A DNA stretch of 64,000 nt from Eisenbergiella tayi (GCF_001881565.1 NZ_MPDJ01000002.1:1-64000), one strand, 5' to 3'; shown: positions 45,213-55,500, counted from the first letter of the stretch. The notes: generated from the sequence alone by a model not told the origin. Translations and numbers: made by a program.

Positions 45213-46802
45213 TTATACCCGCGGACCGCCTCCAAAAAATTCCGCCGTTATGGAACGATCCTGCTGTATCATCTTAAACGGATGCTGCGACATAAAATTA
45301 ACCAGTTCTTCCTCCGAATCCGCTGATTTTACCTCACATTCCTCATCAAAATACATCATTGCATGCTGATTCTGCGTATAGGGCAGCCATACAGGCGCAC
45401 CAGCTGCCCCCGGCCTCCCCTTTTCCGCAAAGCTGCACCAGCATTCACATACAATTGTCTGGACAAGCTCTGTAATTCCCGGAATGTAGGAAGGTTCTAT
45501 ATAATCTGCATTATGGAATACGTAAGGGATTTCCGCATTATGCCAGGGAAGCGTACCGCCATAAACCGGCTGTTCCATTTTGAACATATAGCCATATGTA
45601 TTTTTAAGACCGGCCTGAGCCCGTGCTTTCAAATAGTCGAAGGTTCCCGGTCGGAATACCCTGTCGGTAAAAAGCAGATCTTGTATTCGGTTCCCGGGAT
45701 AGGCTTTTCGGAATAATTCCATGGCTTCTTCTGCCGGCTCACCCAGTTTTTCACGAATCAGCGCTTCCGCCTTCTCCTCCGACCAGCTGTTTTTCCGTCC
45801 GTCATCGCAGGTTACAGCAAAATTCTGACAGAATTCACCCAAAACATTTCCTATAATCACCGGTATCTTTTTTGCATGCTCACATATTCCGGCTTCAAAA
45901 ATACTGCCACTGTAAAAGTCATCATCCCTCCCGGGCCCGAAATCCATAAATGCATGCGGCCCTAAATCAGAGATGATTTGCTGGAAACGATAATAAGGCA
46001 CCTCTTCGATTTCCCTGATCCGTTCCGGAGTTATTTCCAGCTTTCTTAACAGCAGTTCCGTCATATCCGGGCCTTTTTCTTTTCCGGCTCCTTCCCGTAT
46101 GATACCGCTTTGAATCACAGCCTGGTGGAACAATCCGGCTGCCGATGGTATCTGAAGAAGGGCGGCAACCTTTCCTCCTCCTCCGGACTGTCCGAAAATC
46201 GTAACGTTTTGGGGATCACCGCCGAAGGCTTCTATATTTTTCTGCACCCAGCGCAGGGCTTCGATGATATCCGCCATCCCTGCATTAGCGGAATATCTGT
46301 ATTCTTCTCCATATCCGGAAAGGTCCAGAAATCCCAGCACGTTCAGCCGGTGGTTCAGTGTAACCACCACAACATCACCGAAACGGCTCATATTTTCCCC
46401 GTCATATGCAAAATGTTCGATTCCGGATCCGGTTGCGAAACCGCCTCCGTGGAGCCATACAAGAACAGGCCTCTTTCTTTCAGGATCCGGTGACTGTGTC
46501 CAGATATTCAAATACTGACAGTCTTCATCCTGAGGGTAAAACACATGCGGCACCGTATAATTGTCACTTGGCTGTACGGTCTGGATTTCAGGACATACCG
46601 GCCCGTAAATAATAGCCTCCTTCACTCCCTCCCAGGCCTTTACCGGTGTTGGCATATGAAACCTCCTGGCATCGGCATATTTGATTCCTCTGAAAATATA
46701 GGTGCCGTCAACAATTAATCCGCGGAGCTTACCGTTTGGTGTAGAAACAACCGGTTCATCCGGGTTACAGATTACCTGTTTTGTCAATTTTTTTATAAAC
46801 AT
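45213..46802 (-). CDS. Type-B carboxylesterase (tandem copy 1)
   Basis: A 529-residue carboxylesterase. HGGG lies at 118-121 and the nucleophile Ser206 in TIFGQSGGGGK. The histidine is in TLPWHNAEIPYVFHN. It has no signal peptide. It is closely similar to the adjacent 46860-48440 product (DGTYIFRG, FAYDGENMSRFGDVVVVTLN-type blocks) and more distantly to the one at 32567. It is the last gene of the locus D operon and acts on imported acylated glycoside, probably with GH2. Confidence 0.92.
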   Translation of the reverse strand: MFIKKLTKQVICNPDEPVVSTPNGKLRGLIVDGTYIFRGIKYADARRFHMPTPVKAWEGVKEAIIYGPVCPEIQTVQPSDNYTVPHVFYPQDEDCQYLNIWTQSPDPERKRPVLVWLHGGGFATGSGIEHFAYDGENMSRFGDVVVVTLNHRLNVLGFLDLSGYGEEYRYSANAGMADIIEALRWVQKNIEAFGGDPQNVTIFGQSGGGGKVAALLQIPSAAGLFHQAVIQSGIIREGAGKEKGPDMTELLLRKLEITPERIREIEEVPYYRFQQIISDLGPHAFMDFGPGRDDDFYSGSIFEAGICEHAKKIPVIIGNVLGEFCQNFAVTCDDGRKNSWSEEKAEALIREKLGEPAEEAMELFRKAYPGNRIQDLLFTDRVFRPGTFDYLKARAQAGLKNTYGYMFKMEQPVYGGTLPWHNAEIPYVFHNADYIEPSYIPGITELVQTIVCECWCSFAEKGRPGAAGAPVWLPYTQNQHAMMYFDEECEVKSADSEEELVNFMSQHPFKMIQQDRSITAEFFGGGPRV

Positions 46803-46859
46803 ATAAGCCTCCTGCCGGTAACGGTTCAGACAGTGCCGAACCGTTACTCCTGCTGCTAA

Positions 46860-48440
46860 CTATTTTTTTGAACCCATCAGCTTTGAAAAATCAACCGTCC
46901 GCGAAGGGCAAAGCCTTATCAGCTCCAAATCATGATCCTCTCCCATCCTGCATTCTCTGTCAAAAATCATAGTCCGGTTTTTTCCCCCGCCAAAGGGTGT
47001 CCACTGCGGGACGCCGCAGCCGTTGGGATTTCCGTTTTCGGCAAAATTCACCCACGCCCGGCTCATGATATCCTGCAGTTTTGGAGTGATTTGCGGAATA
47101 AAAGAGGCTTCAAGATATTCGGCATTGTGGAATACATAAGGAATCTCGGCGTTATGCCACGAAACCGTACCTCCGTTAAAAGGGAATTCCAGATTAAACT
47201 GAAAATTATAGACACCCGCATCCGTAAACCCGGCCCGCAAACCGGCAAAGGCCGCTGCATTCCGTCTCATTTCCACATCCATAAAAAGAATATCTGCAAT
47301 ATTTTTATCCGGATATGCCTTTTGGAAGGCGTTTATTATTTCCTCTGTTTTTTCTCCGTATTCCTCATTAAGCAGTACTTTTTTATACTTTTCCGTCCAG
47401 GAATTTTTACTTCCAATTCCAACAGGAGATGCAAAATTATTCATAAACTCCCCGAATACAGAGCCGCAAAGCACGGGCACTGCCTTCGTTTCCCTGATAA
47501 AACCGTTTTCAAAGGGATTCCCGAAGTAAAAATCATTATCCTTAACGGGGCCGAACATGACGGGCCGGCCTTCCTCCCCGTAAAGCCGCCCGGCCGCATA
47601 ATCCGCGGCGCGCGCCAGCTCGTCGTAATATACGCTCTCCAGCTCCCTTACATGCTCCGGCGCGATTTTCAGATATTCCAGCACATATGCCGCCAGCTTA
47701 CCGGAAAGCTCCTTCGTCATGTCATTGCCCGGCCTCATTCCGCCGCTCTGCAGACATGCCCGGTGGAAAAGTCCTGCCGCCCGCGGGGACTGGAGCATGC
47801 TCATTACCTTGCCCCCTCCGCCGGACTGTCCGAAAATCATGACCTTATCCGGATCGCCCCCGAAGGTTTCTATATTCTCCTTTATCCACGCAAGGGCAGC
47901 CACCAGGTCCGCCATCCCCGCATTGCCGGAATATCTGTATTCCTCCCCATATGCGGAAAGGTCCAAAAATCCAAGTACATTTAAGCGGTGATTCAGGGTA
48001 ACCACTACAACATCCCCGAATTTTGACAGTTCCTCTCCGTCATAGGCATAATGCTCCACGCCGGAGCCGGTCATCATCCCGCCTCCGTGAAACCATACCA
48101 TTACCGGTCTTTTCACGCCTCTTTCAATATTCTGCGTCCATATATTCAAAAACTGGCAGTCCTCACTCTGCACGGTAAAATAATGAGGAACCGTATACTG
48201 GTCATGGGGAACGCAGGTAAAGACCTCCGGGCAGGCGTTTCCATAGGTAATAGCCTCCTTTACGCCTTCCCAGGGCGTCGGCGGAGCCGGCATGTGAAAC
48301 CGCTGCGCCTGCGAATAACGCACGCCCCGGAATATATAGGTTCCGTCAGAGATGACCCCGCGGAGCATCCCTGACTTTGTACACACCTCAGCCTTACCGT
48401 AATCCAAAATAACCTGACGGGTTAATTTTCTTATATACAT
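46860..48440 (-). CDS. Type-B carboxylesterase (tandem copy 2)
   Basis: A 526-residue paralogue of the next gene. Blocks DGTYIFRGVRYSQAQRFHMP, WFHGGGMMTGSG, IFGQSGGGGKVMSML and WHNAEIPYVFHNAEY show the complete catalytic machinery. No signal peptide. I set the start at ATG 48440 (MYIRKLTRQV), with GGGAGTGG upstream; an in-frame ATG at 48458 would begin one base before the GH2 gene end. It lies between the GH2 gene and the second esterase. Two diverged copies suggest two acyl groups or positions. Confidence 0.92.
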   Translation of the reverse strand: MYIRKLTRQVILDYGKAEVCTKSGMLRGVISDGTYIFRGVRYSQAQRFHMPAPPTPWEGVKEAITYGNACPEVFTCVPHDQYTVPHYFTVQSEDCQFLNIWTQNIERGVKRPVMVWFHGGGMMTGSGVEHYAYDGEELSKFGDVVVVTLNHRLNVLGFLDLSAYGEEYRYSGNAGMADLVAALAWIKENIETFGGDPDKVMIFGQSGGGGKVMSMLQSPRAAGLFHRACLQSGGMRPGNDMTKELSGKLAAYVLEYLKIAPEHVRELESVYYDELARAADYAAGRLYGEEGRPVMFGPVKDNDFYFGNPFENGFIRETKAVPVLCGSVFGEFMNNFASPVGIGSKNSWTEKYKKVLLNEEYGEKTEEIINAFQKAYPDKNIADILFMDVEMRRNAAAFAGLRAGFTDAGVYNFQFNLEFPFNGGTVSWHNAEIPYVFHNAEYLEASFIPQITPKLQDIMSRAWVNFAENGNPNGCGVPQWTPFGGGKNRTMIFDRECRMGEDHDLELIRLCPSRTVDFSKLMGSKK

Positions 48441-48458
48441 AATAATCCACTCCCACAT

Positions 48459-50837
48459 CTATTCTGCATAAAAGTTCACGGTTGTCATCAGCCCATCTTC
48501 CGTAGTAAAGGTAACACGTACCTCTCCCTTATCCTCAGGCATAACCGCCGCGAGAAGAAGGCCGTGAAACATCTTCCTCTCCGGCTTCCCATATACCGAA
48601 AGGTCAAGAAGATCACCCGCATCCATCCCCACAAGATGAGCAGGCCCTTCAATCTTACAGGAAACCAAAGGACAGGCATCCGATACAAAACGGCACTCAT
48701 TATCCTTTGCCGAAAGTTCTATCTGCACAAGAGAATCAACAGCAAATTCCGTGTTATAAATCTGCGCTTCAAGAGAAGCCATTTTTCCCGTCGTGTATAC
48801 CTCATCCACCGCTGTCAGTTCTCCGTTTCTGTAGCCCTCCGCACGCAGCACTCCCGGCTCATATGCCACATCCCAGGAAAGATGAAGATCATTTGTCGTG
48901 GAACGTTTATGGAATCCTTCATTCCAGGCACGCACCGCTCCGTATCTGGGACACTGATATCCTCTGCTTCCCACATAACGGCCGTTTATGTAAAGCTTGA
49001 CTTCCTCACAGTTGGTATAGCAGATCACCTGCTTGTAAACGCCCTCCTGGCCCTCAAAATTCCACTGGGGCGCAAGATGAAGCGTAGTTTCCTTCGTATT
49101 CCATATAGAACGGAAATAGTAGAAGGTATCCTTCCTGAAACCTGCCGTGTCAAGAGGCCCACACGGCGCGCCTCGTCTCGGCCATCTGGTTTCTCCCAGA
49201 TAATCAATGCCGGTCCACAGATAATCTCCCGCCACAAAATCATGGCTGGCCGTATAGCGCCACAAGGCTTCATGATGCAGCGAAGCGGTCGCGTAATTCC
49301 CAAACCATCCCTCCTGGGAATAGTCTCCCCGGATGCCTCCTGCGGAAGGGTTTTCCGTGCCGATCATACGGCGTTCCGGGTACTCCTTCCTATCCTCCTC
49401 ATAAAAGGTTTCCGCCCTTTCTCTCCACCGTCCCACATAGTTATAACCCACCACATCCAGGGCGTTCTCAAACTCACGCAGGGTACGGATCGGCTCCACT
49501 GCCGCAATATTATCGCAGGCGGACGTAACCATGCGGCTGGAATCCTCCTGATGACAGATATCCTGTAAAAATTTCAGTATTTTCACACCGTCCACAGACG
49601 ACTGCTCGGGAATTTCATTGCCGATACTCCAGATGACCACCGAAGGATGGTTGTAATCGCGCCTGAGCATGGCGGTTAAATCCTCTTTCGCATGATTTGT
49701 AAAGAACATGCTGGAACCGTATGCCAGGTTTTCCGAATAATAATTATCCATCTTATTCTTCGCCAGGAGCCATTCGTCAAAAGCCTCGTCCATCACCAGA
49801 AAACCCAGCTCATCACAGAGATCCAGCAGCACGGGAGCCGGAGGGTTGTGGGAACAGCGGATTCCGTTGCAGCCCATATCTTTAAGCTCCTTCAGCCTTC
49901 TCTCCCAACTCTCCCGATATCCCACAGCGCCTGTCAGGCCGCAGTCATGGTGGACACACATTCCCTTTATTTTTACAGTCTCACCGTTTAATAAAAAGCC
50001 CTGATCCGAGTCAAACACCGCCGTTCTTATACCTGTTTTGCAGGCAAAGGAATCCAGCTCCCGGCCGTCCGATACTACGGTGCTCACCAGCGTATACAGA
50101 TAAGGATCCTCATCCGTCCATAAGTGGGGTGATTCCACAGTCGGGCGCACCATACAGTCGCTGCTTTCACCCGGTTCAAGATACAGTGCAATTCCGGATG
50201 TGGAAACGAGCTTCCCGTCACGATCGTAGATTTTATGGAGAACCCCCACATTTCCCGCCGTGCCGCCGTCATTGACAACCTGCGCACGGATCTGCAGCAA
50301 AGCGGTATCCTGCTTTGGATAAATACCGTTTGTTGCGCAGCGCACTCCGAAATGATCAAAATGGATTTCATTGGTGCGCACCAGGTAAACGTCCCTGTAT
50401 ATACCGGAGCCGCTGTACCAGCGGGAGTTGGGCACAAGATCGTTTTTCACGCGTACAGCCGCAACATTCTCCCCTTCCCTGACAAGCTCCGTCACATCCA
50501 CATAAAAGGAGGTATAGCCGTAGCCGTGGCCGCCTGCCTCTTTTCCGTTGACATAGACCGTGGAATCCATATAGATGCCTTCAAAATACAGATAAAGCTT
50601 TTCCCCTTCGGAAATATTTTCCAAAGTAAAATGTTTCCGGTACCAGCCAATGCCTGATTTACCGTAGCCGCCTCCGCCGCCTGTCTTTTCCTTTTCCTCC
50701 GGCGCATAATCAACGCTCCAGTCATGGGGCAGGTTCAGGGTTCTGAAGGCGCTCTCATCTGCATCCGTCCGGGAAAAACACTCCCTGTCTTCAAGGATAA
50801 ACCGCCAGTTTTTATTAAAGTTTATTGTTTTACGCAT
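48459..50837 (-). CDS. Glycoside hydrolase family 2 enzyme
   Basis: A 792-residue GH2 protein: N-terminal sugar-binding domain (NWRFILEDRE, GIGWYRKHFTL), immunoglobulin-like domain, TIM barrel and C-terminal beta domain. The barrel has HNPPAPVLLDLCDELGF and the acid/base block VIWSIGNEIPE. The nucleophile Glu is probably in MIGTENPSAG. It cleaves beta-galactosides, beta-glucuronides or beta-mannosides; the specificity cannot be read from sequence. No signal peptide, so the substrate is imported. The start ATG at 50837 has GGAAAGGA upstream. It follows the binding lipoprotein after a strong hairpin. Confidence 0.88.
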   Translation of the reverse strand: MRKTINFNKNWRFILEDRECFSRTDADESAFRTLNLPHDWSVDYAPEEKEKTGGGGGYGKSGIGWYRKHFTLENISEGEKLYLYFEGIYMDSTVYVNGKEAGGHGYGYTSFYVDVTELVREGENVAAVRVKNDLVPNSRWYSGSGIYRDVYLVRTNEIHFDHFGVRCATNGIYPKQDTALLQIRAQVVNDGGTAGNVGVLHKIYDRDGKLVSTSGIALYLEPGESSDCMVRPTVESPHLWTDEDPYLYTLVSTVVSDGRELDSFACKTGIRTAVFDSDQGFLLNGETVKIKGMCVHHDCGLTGAVGYRESWERRLKELKDMGCNGIRCSHNPPAPVLLDLCDELGFLVMDEAFDEWLLAKNKMDNYYSENLAYGSSMFFTNHAKEDLTAMLRRDYNHPSVVIWSIGNEIPEQSSVDGVKILKFLQDICHQEDSSRMVTSACDNIAAVEPIRTLREFENALDVVGYNYVGRWRERAETFYEEDRKEYPERRMIGTENPSAGGIRGDYSQEGWFGNYATASLHHEALWRYTASHDFVAGDYLWTGIDYLGETRWPRRGAPCGPLDTAGFRKDTFYYFRSIWNTKETTLHLAPQWNFEGQEGVYKQVICYTNCEEVKLYINGRYVGSRGYQCPRYGAVRAWNEGFHKRSTTNDLHLSWDVAYEPGVLRAEGYRNGELTAVDEVYTTGKMASLEAQIYNTEFAVDSLVQIELSAKDNECRFVSDACPLVSCKIEGPAHLVGMDAGDLLDLSVYGKPERKMFHGLLLAAVMPEDKGEVRVTFTTEDGLMTTVNFYAE

Positions 50838-50895
50838 ATTGATGTCCTTTCCGGCCTGTCGGCCTGTCATATCCCCCGGCGTTATATTTTAAAAT

Positions 50896-50921
50896 GACAG
50901 CCGGTGATATCACCGGCCGTC
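50896..50921 (-). other. Intercistronic hairpin after the binding-protein gene
   Basis: A self-complementary 18-bp block GCCGGTGATATCACCGGC (50900-50917) extended by GAC/GTC. It lies between the lipoprotein (ends 50943) and GH2 genes. No T-run follows. Confidence 0.6.
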
Positions 50922-50942
50922 ACCTTACGCAATGGGATTTTG

Positions 50943-52571
50943 CTATTCCTGTCCTTTCCTTTCACAGAATGCCTCATACTGAACCCGGCATTCCTCCATA
51001 ACTTTACTCAGTCCGGCTTCTTCAAGCTTGCCGATAAACTCCTGATACTTCGCTTCCGTCTCGTCACCGAACAGTCCAATATTAAAGCTTGCGCCATACT
51101 CCTGGACGATAGAGGTAATTACAGCCAGTTCCGCTTCCACGTTCTTTTTATCAAAGGTAAAGCCGGATGCAACAGGCGTATATTCCTTCGCCGTACACAT
51201 TTCATCCATAATGCTGCTTCTGGGATCATCACTGTAAAGCTGAGGACTGTCTTTTCCGGTAATTCCCCAAGCCCAGTTACCCCATCCGTATCTGTCGGCT
51301 GCTTCGCCCAGTTTTCTTTTTCCGTCATCCGTCATTTCATAATGAACACCTTCAATTCCTCCGACTACCAGATTGTTGACCTCCGGGAAGCCCTTCAGGC
51401 AGTCCAGGACAAGCGCCGCTCTTTCCGGGATTTTTGAAGCATTCGGAATCGCTATGGTATCGTCCGCATAGCTGCCCCTCTGCGCCTTTGTATTCGGTGT
51501 AACATCAAAAATTTCATATGTGCCTATGCCGGCTTTTTCCAGATTTTCACCTGCGCTCACAATAGTGCTGTTCCAGATAAAGCTCGCTGTTTTTCCGCTT
51601 TCAAAATTGGTCTGGGCATCCGATGTATCGTTAATCTTATTGGGGGACCATACATTTTTCTTTGCCAGCTCCGCCATTTCCATATACAGCTCCAGACATT
51701 CCGGCGCGGTATATTTATAGAACACATCCTTATCCCAATCCGGAAGCTTTTCCTCTCCGTGCGTAAAATACATGAAATCAAATCCGCTTGCCAGCGGTTC
51801 CGCTTCTATGTGCTGCCACCATACATGGTCTGCAAACTCCGCATTGCCTCTCTGTCCATTGGCATAGATGCCGTTATGTGTCTCTTTTTCCGCCAGTGTA
51901 ATCAGAGCCTCCTTCATGGTATCCCAGCTGTTGATTTCCCCGATACCATGTTTTTCCATTAAGTCTTTTCTTACGGCTATCATATTATAGTTGTTAAATA
52001 CGGCGTAATTCTTTGGTATCGCAAAAATTTTACCGCTGATCATTACCTGATCCCAGCTTTCCGGGGCCTGGATTTCATAGCTGTAAGGAAGGTAAGTCTG
52101 CAGGAATTCCGGCGTCAGCTCCTTAAATGCGCCTTTTCCCGCTTCTGAATTGTAATTGCACCAGGAGGAGGTGTACATCAGATCCACCTTTTCACCGCCT
52201 GCCAGAAGCAGGGAGTATTTCGTCTGCACATCGCTCCAGCTTAAGAATTTCATATCCAGGGTTGTGTTGAGCCACGGCTCCAGATATTCTCCGTTCAGCT
52301 TCTCAAGCACCATATCCATGTCTTCCGGCCTGTCGCCGATCGCATACATTACCACGTCCTCATGCTTGGAAAGATCGAAGCCTTTGTCCCTGTAGGGACT
52401 GTCTTCGGAAATTCCCTCATTACCTCCGGCGCCCTGATTTTCTCCAGCCGCCGCGCTGCCGCCGACTTCAGTCCCCGCAGTTCCGGAAGTATTTGCCTTC
52501 CCACATGCCGGAAGCATACAAAGGACTGCAGCCAACCCCAATGCCATCACTTTTTTCCATCTTTTACTCAT
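50943..52571 (-). CDS. Extracellular sugar-binding lipoprotein of ABC importer D
   Basis: A 542-residue LplA-type binding protein. The signal peptide MSKRWKKVMALGLAAVL ends in lipobox MLPAC, with the lipidated Cys at 23, then a Gly/Ala/Glu linker. It sits outside the membrane and delivers substrate to the permeases encoded upstream. A strong hairpin (50896-50921) separates it from GH2. Confidence 0.93.
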   Translation of the reverse strand: MSKRWKKVMALGLAAVLCMLPACGKANTSGTAGTEVGGSAAAGENQGAGGNEGISEDSPYRDKGFDLSKHEDVVMYAIGDRPEDMDMVLEKLNGEYLEPWLNTTLDMKFLSWSDVQTKYSLLLAGGEKVDLMYTSSWCNYNSEAGKGAFKELTPEFLQTYLPYSYEIQAPESWDQVMISGKIFAIPKNYAVFNNYNMIAVRKDLMEKHGIGEINSWDTMKEALITLAEKETHNGIYANGQRGNAEFADHVWWQHIEAEPLASGFDFMYFTHGEEKLPDWDKDVFYKYTAPECLELYMEMAELAKKNVWSPNKINDTSDAQTNFESGKTASFIWNSTIVSAGENLEKAGIGTYEIFDVTPNTKAQRGSYADDTIAIPNASKIPERAALVLDCLKGFPEVNNLVVGGIEGVHYEMTDDGKRKLGEAADRYGWGNWAWGITGKDSPQLYSDDPRSSIMDEMCTAKEYTPVASGFTFDKKNVEAELAVITSIVQEYGASFNIGLFGDETEAKYQEFIGKLEEAGLSKVMEECRVQYEAFCERKGQE

Positions 52572-52616
52572 TTTCTTTCCTCCTCTGCTTTTTTATATAT
52601 AATTTTTATTCAAAAA

Positions 52617-53537
52617 CTATCCTTTGACTGAGCCCACTGTCATGCCTTTTACAAAATATTTCTGCAGGAACGGATACAGCAGTATAATAGGCCCAATGGC
52701 AACCACAGTCATAGCCATTTTCATGCTTTCCGCCGGCAGCGAAGCCACCTTCATTCCCGTCTGGCTTGCCATCCTGTTCAGCGCCTCCGAGCTGTTCAGA
52801 ATATTCTGTAGGGTATACTGCAGATTCCATTTGGAGCTGTCGTTAATGAACAGCATACAGTTATACCAGTCATTCCAATAACCGAGAGCGGTAAACAGGG
52901 ACAGCGTGGCTATCAGCGGCTTCGATAAGGGAACCATGATACGGAAATAAATCAGACACTCACTCGCCCCGTCCACCTTGGCCGATTCCACCAGCTCATA
53001 GGGGATTCCTTTCATAAAGCTCTTGGCGATAATCATATTCCATACGGAAAACAATCCCGGCAGAATCAGCGCATATAAATGATTTGTAAATTTCAGCGTC
53101 TGCGTACATAGCAGATACCACGGAACCAGCCCTCCGTTAAACAATGTGGTGAAAAAGAAGAAAAAGGAAAAACCGTTTCTCCACGGAAAGTCCGGCCTGG
53201 ACAGCACAAACCCTGTCATCGTTGTTATCAATATCGCAAGCACCGTACCTGCGACTGTGACAAAGGTGGTAACTCCGTATGCGGAAAGCACCGCTTCCGG
53301 GCTCTTGAATACAATTTTATAACCTTCCGTGGAAAAATTCTCCGCGTTAAGGAAGAAGCTGTAGCCCTTCGTAAGAATCCATTTTTCATCCGTAAACGAT
53401 CCCGTCAATACCAGGTAGAACGGTATGAGGCACGCCAGTGCAAAAAATACTACCAGTATTGTTCCGATCAGGTTAAAAACCATCATGTCCATGGATGCCT
53501 TCATGGGCTTATTTTTATAAATTTTTTGTCCGCTCAT
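52617..53537 (-). CDS. ABC sugar importer permease (YtcP/LplC type), system D
   Basis: A 306-residue CUT1 permease, EAA loop ESAKVDGASECLIYFRI, C-terminal YFVKGMTVGSVKG. It is 12 bp after the LplB-type partner and before the binding protein. Confidence 0.93.
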   Translation of the reverse strand: MSGQKIYKNKPMKASMDMMVFNLIGTILVVFFALACLIPFYLVLTGSFTDEKWILTKGYSFFLNAENFSTEGYKIVFKSPEAVLSAYGVTTFVTVAGTVLAILITTMTGFVLSRPDFPWRNGFSFFFFFTTLFNGGLVPWYLLCTQTLKFTNHLYALILPGLFSVWNMIIAKSFMKGIPYELVESAKVDGASECLIYFRIMVPLSKPLIATLSLFTALGYWNDWYNCMLFINDSSKWNLQYTLQNILNSSEALNRMASQTGMKVASLPAESMKMAMTVVAIGPIILLYPFLQKYFVKGMTVGSVKG

Positions 53538-53549
53538 ATATTCCGCCTC

Positions 53550-54491
53550 CTAATATAACGAATAATCGGGATCAACCTTTTTAACAATGAAGTTAACAAG
53601 ATTAATCGTAAAGAAACACAGCACCGACTGATACAGGCCCGCAGCAGCAGACATCCCCATATTGGAGGTTGACATCATGGAACGGTAAACAAAGGTATCA
53701 AGCACGTCCGAGGTCTGCAGCAATATCTGGTTATCTCTCACCAGCTGATAGAACATACCGAAATCCCCTCTGAAAATACCGCCCACCGCAAGCAGCACCA
53801 TAATGATAATTGTGGGCTTCAGACACGGAATCGTAATGCGGAATATACGCTGCCAGATGTTTGCGCCGTCAATTTTGGCCGCCTCATAGATTTCCTGGCT
53901 GATTCCGACGATAGCCGCCAGATATACAACGCTTCCGTAGCCGGTTGACTTCCACAGCTTTACGATAACCATGACAATCGGCCATTCCTTTGCCTGATTA
54001 TAGATATTGAACTTTTCCATTCCCATAGATGTGAGTATGTTGTTGAGCACGCCATGATCCCCGAAAATATTCAGCATAATGGTCGCAACAACAACCCATG
54101 AAATGAAATGGGGAAGGAACATCATTGACTGGGCTACTTTTTTAAAATGCTTCCTTGTTATCTCATTCAGTATAATGGCAAAGCCCACCTCAAATAAGAC
54201 ACCGAAGGATATAAATGCCACGTTATATAAAAGCGTATTTCTTGTCAAAGGCCACAGCTTATTGGATAAAATCATGTAACGGAAGTTTTCAAAGCCCGAC
54301 CACGGGCTCCCCAGTATTCCATCCTGATAGTTGTATTGCTTAAATGCGAGAATGATTCCTCCCATCGGTATGTAGCTGAATACAATTACCAGAATCAGCG
54401 CCGGCAGCAGCATCAGAAGAAGAGCATAATTCTTTTTGATTTTTTTCAGCAGCGGCTGTTTTCCCATACTGACAGCTTTTTCTTTTTTCAA
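53550..54491 (-). CDS. ABC sugar importer permease (LplB type), system D
   Basis: A 313-residue CUT1 permease. VFSYIPMGGIILAFKQYNY, EAA loop EAAKIDGANIWQRIFRI and C-terminal VDPDYSLY are typical of LplB-type proteins. It follows the LacI gene by 13 bp, so the regulator is in the same transcript as the operon it probably represses. Confidence 0.93.
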   Translation of the reverse strand: MKKEKAVSMGKQPLLKKIKKNYALLLMLLPALILVIVFSYIPMGGIILAFKQYNYQDGILGSPWSGFENFRYMILSNKLWPLTRNTLLYNVAFISFGVLFEVGFAIILNEITRKHFKKVAQSMMFLPHFISWVVVATIMLNIFGDHGVLNNILTSMGMEKFNIYNQAKEWPIVMVIVKLWKSTGYGSVVYLAAIVGISQEIYEAAKIDGANIWQRIFRITIPCLKPTIIIMVLLAVGGIFRGDFGMFYQLVRDNQILLQTSDVLDTFVYRSMMSTSNMGMSAAAGLYQSVLCFFTINLVNFIVKKVDPDYSLY

Positions 54492-54504
54492 CTCATTTTC
54501 CTCC

Positions 54505-55500
54505 CTAATAATTGTCTGTTGATTCCCGGAATCTTATTTCATAGTTTACCTCCGGCACACTCTTAAAATCCCGCCCTTCCATCCTGTTTATCAGCTCCAG
54601 GCATTCATATCTCCCCCTCTCTTCATCACAGAAATGAATTGCCGTAATGGATGGATTGTGATGCACCAGGAGCGAATTGTCATAAAAGGATGCCAGTTTA
54701 ATATCACCCGGGACCCGGCAGCTGCTCCGGTCCAGCTTCTGGAAAACATATCTGCAGATACAGTCATCCATACACAAAATTCCTTCCGCTTTCCCGCGTA
54801 CGGCATATTCGACGGCTTCTTCCGCCATTTCCCGGTTCAGCGTCTTCAGCAGAACGATATCTTCCTGCGGCCTGAGCCCCCTCTGCCAGAATGCTTTTTT
54901 AAATCCCTTGTATCTGCTTATGGTTACTTCATGACGGATATCCCCGCCTATCAGCGCCAGCCTTTTTATTCCTCTGTCCAACAGGCTTCCGGTCATTTCA
55001 CAGCACCCCTGAATAATCTTCTTCTCATTCTTACTTCCGATTACAACATAGGGCAGCCCCGTCTCTTCCAACAGACATACAGCCGGATCCTCCCGAACGG
55101 CCCGGGTAATAATCACTCCATCCACCTTTCCTGATGAAATCACCTTCCTCAACTGCCTGATATCTTCTCCCCATGTATAAATCAGCAGGATATCATAGTC
55201 ATTCCTTGCTCCTTCTTCCGTAATTCCCTGAAGACAATCCTGGAAAAAGGACATTTCTTCCATTTTGGCATCTCCCGGAATTACGACCCCTATATTGAAG
55301 GTCCGACTGCCTGACAGCGCCCTTGCAAATTTGTTGGGACTGTACTGCACCGTTTCTGCATATTCCAGAACTCTTTTCCTTGTGGCAGTGCTGATACGTC
55401 CTTTCCCTGACAATGCACGGGAAACAGTGGTAATTGATATCCCCAGTGTCCTGGCTATATCCTCCATGGAGAGTTCGGTATCTGCCGCTTTCTTTCTCAC
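54505..55500 (-). CDS. LacI family transcriptional regulator of locus D
   Basis: A 331-residue regulator. The helix-turn-helix is DIARTLGISITTVSRALSGKG, the hinge helix region is KRVLEYAETVQYSPNKFARALSG, and the sensor domain has GVVIPGDAKMEEMSFF and KVDGVIITRAV. It is the first gene of the locus D transcript and divergent from the EstB-like gene. The promoter before it (55559-55587) is covered by TTTAGC-type boxes, so autoregulation and repression of the whole locus are likely. Its relation to the LacI at 42876 is as a family member, not a close copy. Confidence 0.92.
   Translation of the reverse strand: MRKKAADTELSMEDIARTLGISITTVSRALSGKGRISTATRKRVLEYAETVQYSPNKFARALSGSRTFNIGVVIPGDAKMEEMSFFQDCLQGITEEGARNDYDILLIYTWGEDIRQLRKVISSGKVDGVIITRAVREDPAVCLLEETGLPYVVIGSKNEKKIIQGCCEMTGSLLDRGIKRLALIGGDIRHEVTISRYKGFKKAFWQRGLRPQEDIVLLKTLNREMAEEAVEYAVRGKAEGILCMDDCICRYVFQKLDRSSCRVPGDIKLASFYDNSLLVHHNPSITAIHFCDEERGRYECLELINRMEGRDFKSVPEVNYEIRFRESTDNY

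Noticed and set aside
46932..49568. Long plus-strand ORFs (350 and 334 codons) opposite the carboxylesterase and GH2 genes
   Set aside because: They are shadows of real minus-strand genes; composition and absence of starts with ribosome sites argue against coding.
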